Origin: Paraburkholderia solitsugae
Lineage (GTDB): Bacteria > Pseudomonadota > Gammaproteobacteria > Burkholderiales > Burkholderiaceae
Assembly (NCBI RefSeq): GCF_013177695.1
Contig: NZ_WOEY01000015.1
Coordinates: 62,001-126,000 of the forward strand
Reading direction: 5' to 3'
DNA: 64,000 nt
Shown: one piece after another, positions 1 through 9,093 of the stretch
Numbering within the stretch: position 1 is the first letter of the stretch
Layout of the letters: each line of letters opens with the position of its first letter
The notes under the pieces: model-generated
What the model was told of the DNA's origin: nothing
Databases searched by the model: none
What the model saw: only the letters and a program-made list of their open reading frames with translations
Translations under genes and position numbers: made by a program

Positions 1-194
1 CGCTTCAGGTTCCCAACGGAGCAGGGCCGGCCGCTCGCTAAAGAGCCTTTGTCCAACACGAAATCGCTCTAATAAGCCTGGAGGGTATTTGAGGCTTCGT
101 GTCGCGATGGTCTGGATTGGATAACGATGGTCTTTGCGATTCAGCCGCGAAGATCTGCGAACGGAACAGCAAGGGCTTGACACGTTAAAACCAA

Positions 195-503
195 CTATTC
201 GTAGCCGAGCCTGTGACTCAGAATGGGCGCGAAAAAGAGTGCAATTGCAGACCCCGCTGCCTTACCCTCGAACTCCGCGGCCGCAGCAGCGGCCCTCATT
301 CCATACAGGTGCGTGGACAGATCGAATAGCTGAGGCAGGCAGTAGAACACCGCGATCACAATGCAATAAGCTTGCATGACCGACGTGCGCCAGCCTTTCT
401 CGAAAGCGACAGCAGCGGCGACAATGCGCAGAACGCCGAATAACACGAGCGCACCCACGGCCGCCTGTTCGCGGAGCAGATACTCTGGAATAAACTCACC
501 CAT
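195..503 (-). CDS. small hypothetical membrane protein, about 102 aa
   Basis: This reads as a hydrophobic protein with about three membrane segments (roughly residues 12-35, 42-65 and 80-97) and short polar loops. A purine-rich GGGAAG lies a few bases before the ATG, which supports the start. I do not recognise a family. The only larger reading frames nearby are antisense ones without a plausible start, so this is the most credible gene in the first kilobase. It stands alone with no operon partner, and its function is unknown. Confidence 0.5.
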   Translation of the reverse strand: MGEFIPEYLLREQAAVGALVLFGVLRIVAAAVAFEKGWRTSVMQAYCIVIAVFYCLPQLFDLSTHLYGMRAAAAAAEFEGKAAGSAIALFFAPILSHRLGYE

Positions 504-1212
504 AACTTCCCGTTCACCCGGTACGTTAACCCACCTGGACCATCTGAAATTGAAAGCCGCTCATTCGAACGTTGCCGTCGGACGCCGGCCGCTGAGGACA
601 ATCGGCCTTCGGAATTGAGGAACGATTTGACCGGTTTTGATGTTACCGAAACCGTACCCGGGCAATGAAAGCGCGGCTGAATGAACCACAATATTGGCCG
701 ATATAGTCAAGCGTTGCGCTCCGTAAAGCGGGCGGGCGCTATCCACGCGCGGCCCTTCTTTTCAAACGGGCGACTTCCTCGATAAGTCGGTTCTGCGCAT
801 AGATAAGCGCAGCGCTAATGTTGGTAGGTGGCCCGGTGATATCGTCCCTCGCCAGGCGAGCGCCATGACATAGGAAAGTTTGTCGCTCGACGAGTTGGTT
901 GGGAGGGTGAGGGCCGGCGACAAATGTCGGGCTTGGGTCTGCTCGGCAAGCAAACTCGTTTCGAATTTCAGTGCTCTGAGCAGCGAGATGTCGTCGCAGA
1001 GCAGTGCGTTGCTGAGTCAGTATGGAATGGGAAGAAAGGGCAGTGGGACGCTCCTGCCTTCGATGATGCCGGGTATGAGCGCAGCTTCGCTGTCACCCGG
1101 ATCGATATTGAGCACGTCTGGCGCTGCCTGTTCGATGCCGCTGGCAGCCATGGCGGCGGTGCCGCCCGGATTGGACTCGTGTCGTTGATGCGGCACCTGT
1201 GCTTGAGGCCTT
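504..1212. other. intergenic stretch with no supportable gene
   Basis: Several overlapping frames of 60-115 codons run through here on both strands. None has a convincing ribosome binding site, recognisable motif or consistent codon bias. The stretch lies between the small membrane protein and the 3' end of the AraC-type regulator and probably contains decayed coding sequence. Confidence 0.4.
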
Positions 1213-2196
1213 CTACAGTGCCACTTCGTTGCGCATCCGATAGTCCGTCGGTGTCGTCGCCAGATATTTCCTGAAGAGCTTCGACAACTGCCCGCCGCTG
1301 CTGATACCACAGCGGCGCGCGATCTTGTCGACTGGCAAACGCGATTCAATAAGCATCCGACAACTCATGTTTAATCGTGCGCGAAGTAGATAGTCGGAGG
1401 GTGTCATACCGATCTCGTTCTTGAACCGGCGCAGGAAGTTGCGTTCGCTCATCGCCGCGACATGCGCCGCATCGTCGATCGAGATGGGACGATCGACGTT
1501 CGCTTCCAGCCAGCGCGCCGACGCCAGGATCTTCTCGCTGATCTGCGGCGCCGTGCCAAGCGGGATCGACGAGCTGAACGGTGTGTTGGGTTGCGGGGCA
1601 ATCGACTCTGCAACCTGCTGTGCCAGATCGGCGCCGAGATCCTCTTCGACGATGCGCAGCGCCGTTGATACGGCGCCCGGCGCTTCTGTCAGCGACCGCG
1701 CTGGACGCAGACCGTGCGCTTCAATACCGCCATAGAGAAGCGGACAGTAGCGACTGGGCAGCCCGGCTGCTTGCAGCAGCAACTGGCCTTCCGCGATCGG
1801 ATGCACGATCTCGCTGAACGGATGCCTGCGGCGCAGCCAGTTCCCCAACCGCTCGTCGCGGCACGCCTGCTGTACGCCCGCACCGCCGGCAATGAACAAT
1901 AGATGTGTCTCGTTCGTGCCTCGGTGCGACTGGACGTCGTCTGTCCAAACAAATACCGAAGACGAACTGGCGATGCGCCCGCCCGCGGCGGAAAGCAGCG
2001 AGACGTCGTAGCGCGCACGACCAGATCGCTGCGCGGCGACGAGCGAGTTTGCCTTCTGGAAGATCTCGATGATTGCTGCGACCGTAGGCAGTGCAAACCC
2101 ATTGAACAGCGCGATATCGACGCAAGTCAACGCGTTCGTTTGCATCGGCACGGCACTTTGCCGCGCGCTGCGCGGCAGAGTATGTACCAAATCCAT
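1213..2196 (-). CDS. GlxA-like AraC family transcriptional regulator
   Basis: This is a two-domain regulator of about 327 aa, the usual length for the GlxA/FtrA type. Residues about 25-200 form a DJ-1/PfpI-like (class I amidotransferase-like) sensing domain. Residues about 225-325 form an AraC DNA-binding domain with two helix-turn-helix units; the first contains SIDDAAHVAAMSERNFLRRF and the second ends near CGISSGGQLSKLFRKY. The proposed start has GGGGAAA upstream; a second in-frame Met at position 18 (ATG at 2145) is a possible alternative. It is a monocistronic minus-strand gene with an AT-rich upstream region that could carry its promoter. Family members control amino acid, quaternary amine or aldehyde catabolism, but the target here cannot be named. 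Confidence 0.88.
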   Translation of the reverse strand: MDLVHTLPRSARQSAVPMQTNALTCVDIALFNGFALPTVAAIIEIFQKANSLVAAQRSGRARYDVSLLSAAGGRIASSSSVFVWTDDVQSHRGTNETHLLFIAGGAGVQQACRDERLGNWLRRRHPFSEIVHPIAEGQLLLQAAGLPSRYCPLLYGGIEAHGLRPARSLTEAPGAVSTALRIVEEDLGADLAQQVAESIAPQPNTPFSSSIPLGTAPQISEKILASARWLEANVDRPISIDDAAHVAAMSERNFLRRFKNEIGMTPSDYLLRARLNMSCRMLIESRLPVDKIARRCGISSGGQLSKLFRKYLATTPTDYRMRNEVAL

Positions 2197-2822
2197 TCAG
2201 TTTTCCCCGGAAATGTGTGGTCTGCAAAGTCTTCTCTCCAAGACTCTGTCTTTTTCTTATATGAGCATGCTATACATATGATTCGCTTGTCAGTATTTAA
2301 TGGCCGAATCAGCCAACACATTGGCTGTTGAGGACACTGAGTAGTGAGATGGAGGGCTGCATTGACGAGCTTATGATTTTACCCCGCGAACTGGCAAGAT
2401 ATCGAATGTCCAGTGCATATCTCAACAAATTGAGACGGAATGTATAGCGCATCTTTTTTATAAATCTATATGTGGTGACCGATAATTTCTCGTCAATATC
2501 GGTGAATTGACCATTACGGCAGAAATATCTCGTAAGCAATACAGTTTGGGGCTATGTTGACTCAACCTAGTGCGTTCGCTAATGCCGTGTCGCACGCTGT
2601 CACAAAGCGCCACCGCCGACGCCGGGAATGTAGGTGCCTCAGGCCATGTGTGGGGCGGCGTCCAACGGCTTGGTCTTCTCGGACAGAAGTTTTCCGATAA
2701 CCGCCTCAATTCGGTGCGACACACCGGAAGAGGTAGAATTTCGCTCGGCTGCTCAGGATATGTGCATTGCAAATGCGTGCCACGCGTATCGTCGCCCGTC
2801 TACGCCGTAGGGCAGCGGCCTT
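2197..2822. other. AT-rich intergenic region upstream of the AraC-type regulator
   Basis: From about 2200 to 2540 the base composition is clearly more AT-rich than the rest of the window, with several runs of T and A. It probably holds the promoter of the minus-strand AraC-type gene; on that strand CTGACA and TATAGC-like hexamers occur about 80 bases before its start. I see no gene here. Confidence 0.4.
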
Positions 2823-3173
2823 GTGCCGGTTTCGAAGGCACTGCATCACGATACGTCCTGGGATACGGTGCATCTGCTCGTTAGCGCAATGCGATACGGC
2901 GCGAGCCGACTCGACTTTGCCATCACGCCGGAATCCAACAATCAGGGTTCGTGGGACTCGGCGTCGTTCGGGCCGCAGGCTTTGAACGAGTCGATCGCCT
3001 TCCTGATTGCTCAATACTCGTCAGCCACGCCAGCCGTCGAATGGCGGCTTTTTGGACGTATGTGGTCTGCTGCCGTTCAGCAGGTGGTCGTTTCCGATTT
3101 GCCCGGATCCTCACGAAAGACGTTTCCCGTCCCCCCGTCCCCCCGTACGCACGGGAACGCTTGTGTTATTTGA
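2823..3173 (+). CDS. hypothetical protein, up to 116 aa
   Basis: This frame has fair GC bias at third positions and a plausible folded middle part (from about MRYGASRLDF to VEWRLFGRMW). The last 20 residues, translated from C-runs, look like read-through. The start is uncertain: GTG at 2823 or ATG at 2889 in the same frame, neither with a strong ribosome binding site. I do not recognise the family. It may be a short genuine gene or the remnant of a longer one. Confidence 0.35.
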   Translation: MPVSKALHHDTSWDTVHLLVSAMRYGASRLDFAITPESNNQGSWDSASFGPQALNESIAFLIAQYSSATPAVEWRLFGRMWSAAVQQVVVSDLPGSSRKTFPVPPSPRTHGNACVI

Positions 3174-3300
3174 CGCGCGATGTTCAGCTCGTTTGCCGCG
3201 CCGGCATGGTTGCAGGCGGCGCGCGCGGGGGGTAAAAAATTTTTAGCAAACGATTGCGCGTGAACCTAAATAACCTCTGCGCGCGACCGTTAACGGGTTC

Positions 3301-3486
3301 ATGCACAAACAAGACATTCAGACAATTGTTTCCGCGGCTCGCGAAACGGCCGATTCGATCGTCGGTGCTCGCGAGTGGAAGACGGCCGAAGATGCCAGCG
3401 CGATGCGCGATGTGATCTTCTGGGACATGCTTGCCAAGCGATTGCCTAACACGAACATCGCCGATCTGCTGTCAATGTTCGATTAG
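3301..3486 (+). CDS. small hypothetical protein, 61 aa
   Basis: This is a compact acidic, helical-looking peptide with a natural amino acid mix and an ATG start. The upstream ribosome binding site is weak. It stands alone between two other small hypothetical genes. I do not recognise a family, and its low information content makes it only moderately credible. Confidence 0.35.
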   Translation: MHKQDIQTIVSAARETADSIVGAREWKTAEDASAMRDVIFWDMLAKRLPNTNIADLLSMFD

Positions 3487-3607
3487 ACGGCGTCGTCGAC
3501 ACGGCTTAGGCGAGGCATCTCCACAGGTCGTGGCACAATCGGCCGCGTGGCGCGCGATTGCGGACATATCCGACGCCCGTCTATTGGCGTCTGAAGCTTC
3601 ACGACGA

Positions 3608-3805
3608 CTAGTGGTCACCAAGACCAACCAGGGAAAAGATCTTGACGACTGTTCCTGGTTTCGGTTGACGCTCACCCTGTTGCTGAATGAAGACTTGCAT
3701 CGCGCGCGTCATCTCTTGACTTGAAAGTTTGCGATAGGCGCAAATATTGTACGTGACGCCGTGCTGCTGGTCTTTGATGAAATTGTCTACGTTCGGTAGC
3801 TGCAT
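3608..3805 (-). CDS. small hypothetical protein, 65 aa
   Basis: I chose the internal ATG at 3805 rather than the upstream one at 3883 because a good ribosome binding site (GAGGAAA) sits four bases before it. The 65 residues (MQLPNVDNFIKDQQ to KIFSLVGLGDH) have a balanced composition and look like a small cytoplasmic protein. No motif is recognised and no operon partner is evident. Confidence 0.45.
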   Translation of the reverse strand: MQLPNVDNFIKDQQHGVTYNICAYRKLSSQEMTRAMQVFIQQQGERQPKPGTVVKIFSLVGLGDH

Positions 3806-4024
3806 GCTTTCCTCGAAAGCGTCGTGCGATTCTCCCACTGAAACCGATCGTCTTTCGTCCATGTCCGTGGACGGCAGTCGCAATCGCTAACGAATCAGAG
3901 CGAGTGTCGGCCTGACCATCCCGCTTCCTGAGCAACAGTATCTCCAGAGCTTCGCGAACTTCCACTCGAGTAGTCTCCGACGACATCCATACCGCCTGGT
4001 AAAGAAGATGTCCACAAAAAAGAA

Positions 4025-4048
4025 CCTGCCGCTCAGGGGAGCGGCAGG
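4025..4048 (-). terminator. probable intrinsic terminator, leftward
   Basis: A perfect 10-bp stem (CCTGCCGCTC with GAGCGGCAGG) closes a four-base AGGG loop. Read on the minus strand it is followed within three bases by a run of six T, the classic Rho-independent pattern. No recognisable minus-strand gene ends just to its right, so it may be the relic of a lost gene. Confidence 0.6.
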
Positions 4049-4151
4049 CTAAAAGATCGAGGGGTGGGGTTGCTTCAGAGAAGCGCCCCTCGAAAGACCG
4101 AAGCGGAGCTTATTCGATCGGAACATGTGGCGGACGCAAGCGGCGGATTTG

Positions 4152-4165
4152 GTCAACATGTTGAC
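4152..4165. promoter_or_regulatory. 14-bp perfect palindrome, possible operator
   Basis: GTCAACATGTTGAC is identical to its reverse complement. Perfect palindromes of this size often bind dimeric repressors, but no gene with an obvious promoter follows, so the role is unknown. Confidence 0.25.
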
Positions 4166-5197
4166 TGAACAGGGCATGAAAGCAAGCTCGTCCTGACGAG
4201 ATGGGGTCAAATCCTTCCTCCTCAGAGGTAAGCGTCTGGGTCCATCTCACTAAAACCGAAGGTTTGTCAGTACAAGGACTGGTCCGCGGGCTTGCATTGG
4301 TGACCGGTCTTAAGGGTTCAACGGGAACATGCAAAGTATGACGGATCACGAGCGCCAAATCGGGCCGATCCTAAGCCCGAGGTTGTGGCCCTTGATGTGG
4401 GTGGGGTGGTAACCGGCCTTCTTCAGGCGTCGGCGCGAGTATAACTACTGCTGTTCGAACTCTCGCGCCGATCCCGCTAGCGGATCTTTGCGAATCGATC
4501 TTCTCCTGTGAGTCGTCAACCAGGGCGGGCATTCGTGCAGCTATGCCTCGGACCCAACGGAGGTCTGCGATCATCCAAGTCGTACGCTGACTCCCGATCC
4601 AGAATGGCCCGCATCTCGTTTTTTGTGATCTTGCAAAATCGAGAAGCAGCAAGAGACAAACGAGCGTCGCGACGCCGCCACCGTGAAAATGACGCGAGGC
4701 GTCGCGGAATGATGATGGGGTGAGTCAGTGCATGAAGCGCTGCTTCGGCGGGACGGCTTCCTGCCATCGCCCAGAGTCCGGATCGGACGGTAGGCAAGCG
4801 GCTCTCGTCGCCGGAAAACAATACCGCTTCGGTGCGCGCTGTACTTACTGAAGCACAAATGGTTTCATTGGCACCTACGCAGTTCTAGCAGAATGACCCT
4901 GACACTCGAGGCGAGGACTTGACCAGATGGATTATCATGCCTACGCCATCGCAGTCCCGCTAGCGAGCGATCTCGCAGGATATTAAAACATCCAGTACCG
5001 GTAGACTAGGCACCCACGCGTCGACCTCGGGTTCGCTAAAGCCCTACAAACGCAGGCCCAACGCGCAGCGCTACGTCATCAGATCGCACGACTCGATTGC
5101 CGGAGTGTCCACTGAATTCCACTGCATGTAGATCAAGGTTTCGCATACTGTCGAGATCCTTCCTGTTAGTAAGCTGATAGTGTGGTGCCTCGTATAG

Positions 5198-5222
5198 TCA
5201 AATCGTGTCCGAAACGATTTGA
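5198..5222. promoter_or_regulatory. perfect 9-bp inverted repeat touching a start codon
   Basis: TCAAATCGT, seven bases, then ACGATTTGA form a perfect dyad. Its last base directly precedes the ATG of the sirtuin-like fragment at 5223. The geometry fits a TetR- or ArsR-type operator, or an RNA hairpin that would hide the start codon. The downstream gene is broken, so the site may now be orphaned. Confidence 0.5.
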
Positions 5223-5492
5223 ATGTCGTGGGCTGTCCGCGCTGCGAAGTTGATCCGCGGCGCCGATGCCATCGTTATCGCGGCGGGCGCAGGTATGAGT
5301 GTGGATTCCGGCCTGCCGGACTTTCGCGGCAACGGCGGCCTGTGGACTTCGCTACTGCCTGCCGGTATGACCGAACATGACGTCGGATCGCTGACTCAGG
5401 GAGACTGTTTTGTCGAGAAGCCTGTCGACACGTGGCGATTCTACGGGCGCGCGCTACAGGTCTGTCGGCAACAGACGCCACATGCGGGCTAG
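5223..5492 (+). pseudogene. sirtuin (Sir2-family) N-terminal fragment
   Basis: The first 85 residues match the start of NAD-dependent protein deacylases of the Sir2 family. The nucleotide-binding signature AGAGMSVDSGLPDFRG lies at about residues 21-36, and WRFYGRALQVCRQQTPHAG fits the next conserved helix. The frame then stops, and the catalytic His and zinc-binding parts are missing. The next recognisable coding sequence is the end of an unrelated enzyme (cystathionine beta-lyase) joined at about 5485. This is a truncated, chimeric relic, not a functional deacylase. Confidence 0.7.
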
Positions 5493-5907
5493 CCCTGCGT
5501 GGGTTGCAGACGCTAGGCGTGCGACTGGCTCGGCTGGAGGCGTCAACGTTAGTCGTCGTTCGGTGGTTGCAGAGTCAACCGGTGATCGAGACGGTGCTGC
5601 ATCCTGCGTTGCCTTCTTGCCCAGGCCACGAGTTTTGGAAGCGCGATTTCACGGGCTCCTCCAGTGTCTTTTCCATCCATTTCTCGGATGATGTCAGTGC
5701 CGAACAAGTTGCAAGCTTCGTCGAAGGTCTCAGGCTCTTCAAGATTGGCATGAGCTGGGGGGAACGACAAGCCTTGCACTGGTGTATCCGAATCTGGAGA
5801 GACCGGGAAAAGACTACGCGGGACGCCTGGTACGAGTCAATGTTGGATTGGAAGACCCCGGCGACCTCATCGCGGATCTCGCTAATGCGCTTAAAGCGAT
5901 CGGCTAG
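5485..5907 (+). pseudogene. cystathionine beta-lyase (MetC-like) C-terminal fragment, frameshifted
   Basis: From about 5485 the frame reads LALRGLQTLGVRLARLE, then VLHPALPSCPGHEFWKRDF, then LFKIGMSWG, the characteristic C-terminal third of PLP-dependent Cys/Met metabolism enzymes of the MetC type. After about 5770 the match moves to another frame and ends as VNVGLEDPGDLIADLANAL with a stop near 5907. The N-terminal two thirds, including the PLP lysine, are absent. It directly follows the sirtuin fragment, so a deletion fused the two before further decay. Confidence 0.7.
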
Positions 5908-6004
5908 CGCGACAAACACAAGAGAACGCTTTCGCGGCCCGCGCCTATCGACCACCGGCGGTCCACTGTGCATGGCAGTTCAATCAGAACGAGGAATAGG
6001 AAGC

Positions 6005-6477
6005 ATGGGGGCAGAATCGACCCCACCGCAATCGAATCTCACAGCTTGGCGAAGGCATCTTCACAAGTATCCAGAGAGGCTTTAATGAACATTAGAACCT
6101 CTGAATACATTGCTGAAACACTACGTGAGATGGGGATCGAGGTTCATAGCGGAATCGGTGGGACGGGGATCGTCGGAAATCTTCGCTTCGGCTCCAGGGG
6201 GGCATTGCGCTATGTGCCGAACTGGACGCCCTTCCTATTACCGAATCGGCAAGCTGTCGTCCGCACATCTCTTTGCTACCGGGAACCATGCACGCCTGTG
6301 GACATGATGGCCATATGGCGATGGTCGTGGGCGCGGAAAAGTTGTTGAAACAGCGCGAGGACCTGAACGGAACGGGCCGCCTTATTTTTCAACCCGACGA
6401 GGAAGCGGGCAAGGGGGCACAAGCGATGATCGATGACGGACTGCTCGAGCGGTTTCCGCTTACCCAAGCCATTGGCT
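6005..6477 (+). pseudogene. M20-family amidohydrolase N-terminal fragment with frameshifts
   Basis: Three frames together rebuild the start of an M20 amidohydrolase (hippurate or N-acyl amino acid hydrolase type). LTAWRRHLHKYPE ends in one frame near 6080, TSEYIAETLREMGIEV with GIGGTGIVG follows in a second, and HACGHDGHMAMV with RLIFQPDEEAGKGAQAMI follows in a third. The HACGHDGH metal site is intact, but at least two frameshifts break the gene. At about 6478 it stops abruptly against the 3' end of the oppositely oriented pabB. An AGGAAGC ribosome binding site precedes the ATG at 6005. Confidence 0.72.
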
Positions 6478-7714
6478 CGGTTTCAGTCAGGAAGCTCGCC
6501 TTGAGCAACGTCTCTGCGTGTTCATCTTTGGCGTGACTATCGAGTACGATTCCACCGCCGACGCCTAAGCGCCCTCTGCGCGTGTTCGATGGACTTGGGG
6601 CTGAGACCGTGACCGTGCGAATTGCTACCGAAAGACAGAAATCTCCACAGGCGGACACAACCCTATCTTCATCTGATAGAGGGGGAGCTTCTAACCAGCC
6701 GATTGCCCCGGTGTATATTCCGCGCGGCGTGTTCTCGAGCTTCTTGATCAACTGCATGCTCATGTGCTTCGGGGCGCCAGTGATCGAACCACAAGGAAAC
6801 AGCGCGCGCAAGATATCGGCGAAAGAGCAGTCGCGGCGGATGGTCGCTTCGACCGTGGAGGTCATCTGCCATACGGATGGGTATTCCTCGATCGTGAATA
6901 ACTCTGGTGTCCGGACTGTACCAATCTCGGCGATGCGCGAAAGATCATTCCGCAGGAGGTCGACGATCATTACGTTCTCTGCCCGGTTCTTCGGGTCAGT
7001 GGAGAGAAAATGGGCTGCCCCACGATCGACATCCAGATCTGACGACCGGGGTGCAGTTCCCTTCATCGGGCGACAGCGCACAAGCGGTCCACCCTTGCTG
7101 GCGAAGAGTTCGGGCGAACAGGAGAGCACCCATTCTCCTGTCGGCAAGGAGATCAACGCACCGTAGCGCACGGGTTGACGCGAGCGGAGGCGACGATACA
7201 GACCAATAGGATGACCGATGATGTCGAATTCAAGCCGATAGGTAAAATTGATCTGGTAGGCGTCGCCAGCGTGGAGTGATTCGTGTATGGAATGGATCGC
7301 ATCGGCAAACTCGGGAGCGCTGACCGACGGCGTGATACCGGTCACGCTTGCCAGCGATGGCGTGGCGGCTCCTCCATCCTTCTGGCAAAGCCATCGGTCC
7401 ACCTGGTCTTTACATAACCGGGTGCATTGCTCGAATACAAGGAACCGTGCTTTCCCTTCGTGCGCACCTTGCAGTTGCAGTTGAGCACCAAACTCGTAGT
7501 CGGCGACAACAATCGCATGCAGGCCGCGGCGAATTTCATCCTCAACCTCAGCGACAACCTTGTCTATTTGATTACAGCCGGTACAAACGATTTCCCGCAC
7601 GTAGCCGGTATATAGACGGCTATATGGCTTCTCAGCGGTGGCTTCGCAGTCGTCAAGTAGTACGAATGTGTCGAAGTTGTCCGAAATGCCGCACCTTATA
7701 CTATCTCGTTCCAT
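6389..7714 (-). CDS. pabB: aminodeoxychorismate synthase component I (PabB), altered C-terminus
   Basis: PabB converts chorismate and ammonia to 4-amino-4-deoxychorismate on the way to p-aminobenzoate. Chorismate-binding family signatures are clear: IVDLLRNDLSRIAEIGTV, YPSVWQMTSTVEA, LFPCGSITGAPK and RGIYTGAIGW, then GVGGGIVLDSHAKDE near the end. The start at 7714 (or 7717) is chosen because upstream codons look unrelated and AAGGA is adjacent. The last 30 or so codons are antisense to the amidohydrolase fragment, so the natural end was lost; Burkholderia homologues often carry an additional lyase domain there. Function may survive because the catalytic core is complete. p-Aminobenzoate is the substrate of both folate and bacterial methanopterin synthesis, so a link to the C1 genes to the right is possible but unproven. 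Confidence 0.8.
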   Translation of the reverse strand: MERDSIRCGISDNFDTFVLLDDCEATAEKPYSRLYTGYVREIVCTGCNQIDKVVAEVEDEIRRGLHAIVVADYEFGAQLQLQGAHEGKARFLVFEQCTRLCKDQVDRWLCQKDGGAATPSLASVTGITPSVSAPEFADAIHSIHESLHAGDAYQINFTYRLEFDIIGHPIGLYRRLRSRQPVRYGALISLPTGEWVLSCSPELFASKGGPLVRCRPMKGTAPRSSDLDVDRGAAHFLSTDPKNRAENVMIVDLLRNDLSRIAEIGTVRTPELFTIEEYPSVWQMTSTVEATIRRDCSFADILRALFPCGSITGAPKHMSMQLIKKLENTPRGIYTGAIGWLEAPPLSDEDRVVSACGDFCLSVAIRTVTVSAPSPSNTRRGRLGVGGGIVLDSHAKDEHAETLLKASFLTETEPMAWVSGNRSSSPSSIIACAPLPASSSG

Positions 7715-8085
7715 CATTCCTTGCGGTTTTACAAAAACGGATTCGCATGCACGAAAGCTCGACTGCCCGTGCTCCGCACAATTGCGAAGGCCAACGGAAA
7801 GTGTGTGTGCTTGACATTCAACCTTAGCGGCGACTCCAGTGCAATACCTCACGTTAGGTATTGTTGGAAGTCAATACTGCCGCTGGTACAGTCGGTCGAC
7901 CGGGAATTCGAATGACTCGCTGGCATGGCCACTTCCGGTGGGCCACCCCAGCGATACTTTTTCAGTCTAACGTTCGGCCTATCCGATGGTGTGCGATCGA
8001 CTTTGGAGAGTTACGGTTTAGATGCGATGTGACGATGGCGAGCGAACCGATCCGGGCAGAAAAACTAACGGTCAGAGGATGCCGA

Positions 8086-8604
8086 ATGAGCATTGATCAC
8101 GATTGCGGAGATCACGTCCCTCATACGATTGAATATTCGAAGGAAACCAAAGCAAGTGTTCTTGCCGCATATCACGACGAGATTTGGGGGGAGACAGTAT
8201 TCCTGAAGCTGGCAGAGCACGGGCCGTTTGCGGGAGAGCGCGAGAAGCTGATGGTGCTTGCGCGTCTCGAAAGCGAGACGCGAGCCAGGCTAAAGACGTT
8301 GCTTGCTCGATGGGGGATGTCCACGGACGAACCGGATCGCAAGCGGCAAGAGGGTATTGAGCGCGCTGAGGCGTACTGCGTTATGAGCTGGCTGGAATTC
8401 GTAGTGGCCTTTGCAAGGGAGTTGCCTCCGTACGTGGCGCGATACCGCCTCCTGGCGGAAAACGCGACGGACTCCGATAAAGCTGTGCTTCACTGGCTCT
8501 ACGAGCACGAACGTGTGTTATTGGAGTTTTTCAGGTGTGAGAGCAGCGGTGACGGCCCCCGGTCTCTGGCGCAAGTTATGGCTCTGATGGACGCGACCTC
8601 ATAG
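8086..8604 (+). CDS. ferritin-like (rubrerythrin-type) helical protein, 172 aa
   Basis: I chose the ATG at 8086, which has AGAGGAT seven bases upstream, over the longer frame from 7861 because the first 75 codons of that frame look non-coding. The protein is all-helical with motifs typical of ferritin-like four-helix bundles: an early YHDEIWGE helix, a REKLMVLARLESETR helix, and YEHERVLLEFF late in the chain, where Glu and His could bind metal. It stands alone between pabB (divergent) and the porin. The exact family and role are not recognised; oxidative stress or iron handling would be the usual guess. Confidence 0.6.
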   Translation: MSIDHDCGDHVPHTIEYSKETKASVLAAYHDEIWGETVFLKLAEHGPFAGEREKLMVLARLESETRARLKTLLARWGMSTDEPDRKRQEGIERAEAYCVMSWLEFVVAFARELPPYVARYRLLAENATDSDKAVLHWLYEHERVLLEFFRCESSGDGPRSLAQVMALMDATS

Positions 8605-9093
8605 CGATGTGGTCGATGAACATCCGGGTGTGAAAAAAGACAACAAAAAAGGCGACATGAAGCGCGCCATGAAGGGGTAGAAGAAGGACTACCCCCTCCG
8701 CAACAAAGGGGTACTCGCTGACGTAGGGAAGAGGTAGGCGCAGCTCAATGCACGACTGCGCACGAAGCCCGGCGACTACGTCAAATGGCCGCCAGGCCTC
8801 GAACCACCACGCCTTCCCAAAACGCGTACGCATTTTCTTCCGTTGTCGCATCTCGATGCGATCACTCTATGCTTCATCGTAATTGTCGAGTCAGGGGCTT
8901 GTAGCGCCCGGCCATCTCTCTTGCCCATGCATTTCTCGCGTGTGACGCTGATGTCGTCCTGTTTGGCCAGTGTGAGACGGCTGCTTCATTAAGGCCGCTC
9001 TAGCCACACAGTATCCGACGGGTTGCGCGTGGCAGCGCGCAAAACTCGCTATCTATCCGGCAAGACTCCAGCAAGGCAAGAGAGAACCTGACA
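8605..9093. other. intergenic region with a hairpin and a possible coding remnant
   Basis: The stretch between the ferritin-like gene and the porin holds a GGGGTAG/CTACCCC stem (8674-8695, eight-base loop) without a T-tract. From about 8690 to 8860 the plus strand reads as a damaged coding sequence, with fragments such as KPGDYVKWPPGLEPPRLP broken by stops. The porin promoter should lie in the last 150 bases, but no convincing -35/-10 pair was found. Confidence 0.35.

Larger units (their letters stand above)
3806..5197. other. about 1.4 kb without a recognisable gene
   Basis: No frame in this stretch shows a recognisable domain or a convincing start. It contains a strong hairpin with a T-tract on the minus strand at 4025-4048, a 14-bp perfect palindrome at 4152-4165, and a nested inverted-repeat block at 4187-4248. 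These look like leftover transcription signals or a structured RNA rather than coding sequence. The region is best read as eroded DNA at the island edge. Confidence 0.4.

Noticed and set aside
4110..4358. 82-codon minus-strand frame ending near the leftward terminator
   Set aside because: The position before a terminator is tempting, but the peptide is Pro/Arg/Ser-rich with no motif or ribosome binding site, and the nested hairpins fall inside it.
8576..8851. 91-codon minus-strand frame between the ferritin-like gene and the porin
   Set aside because: It contains a run of aromatic and Val residues from antisense A-rich sequence; the plus strand looks like a decayed gene instead.
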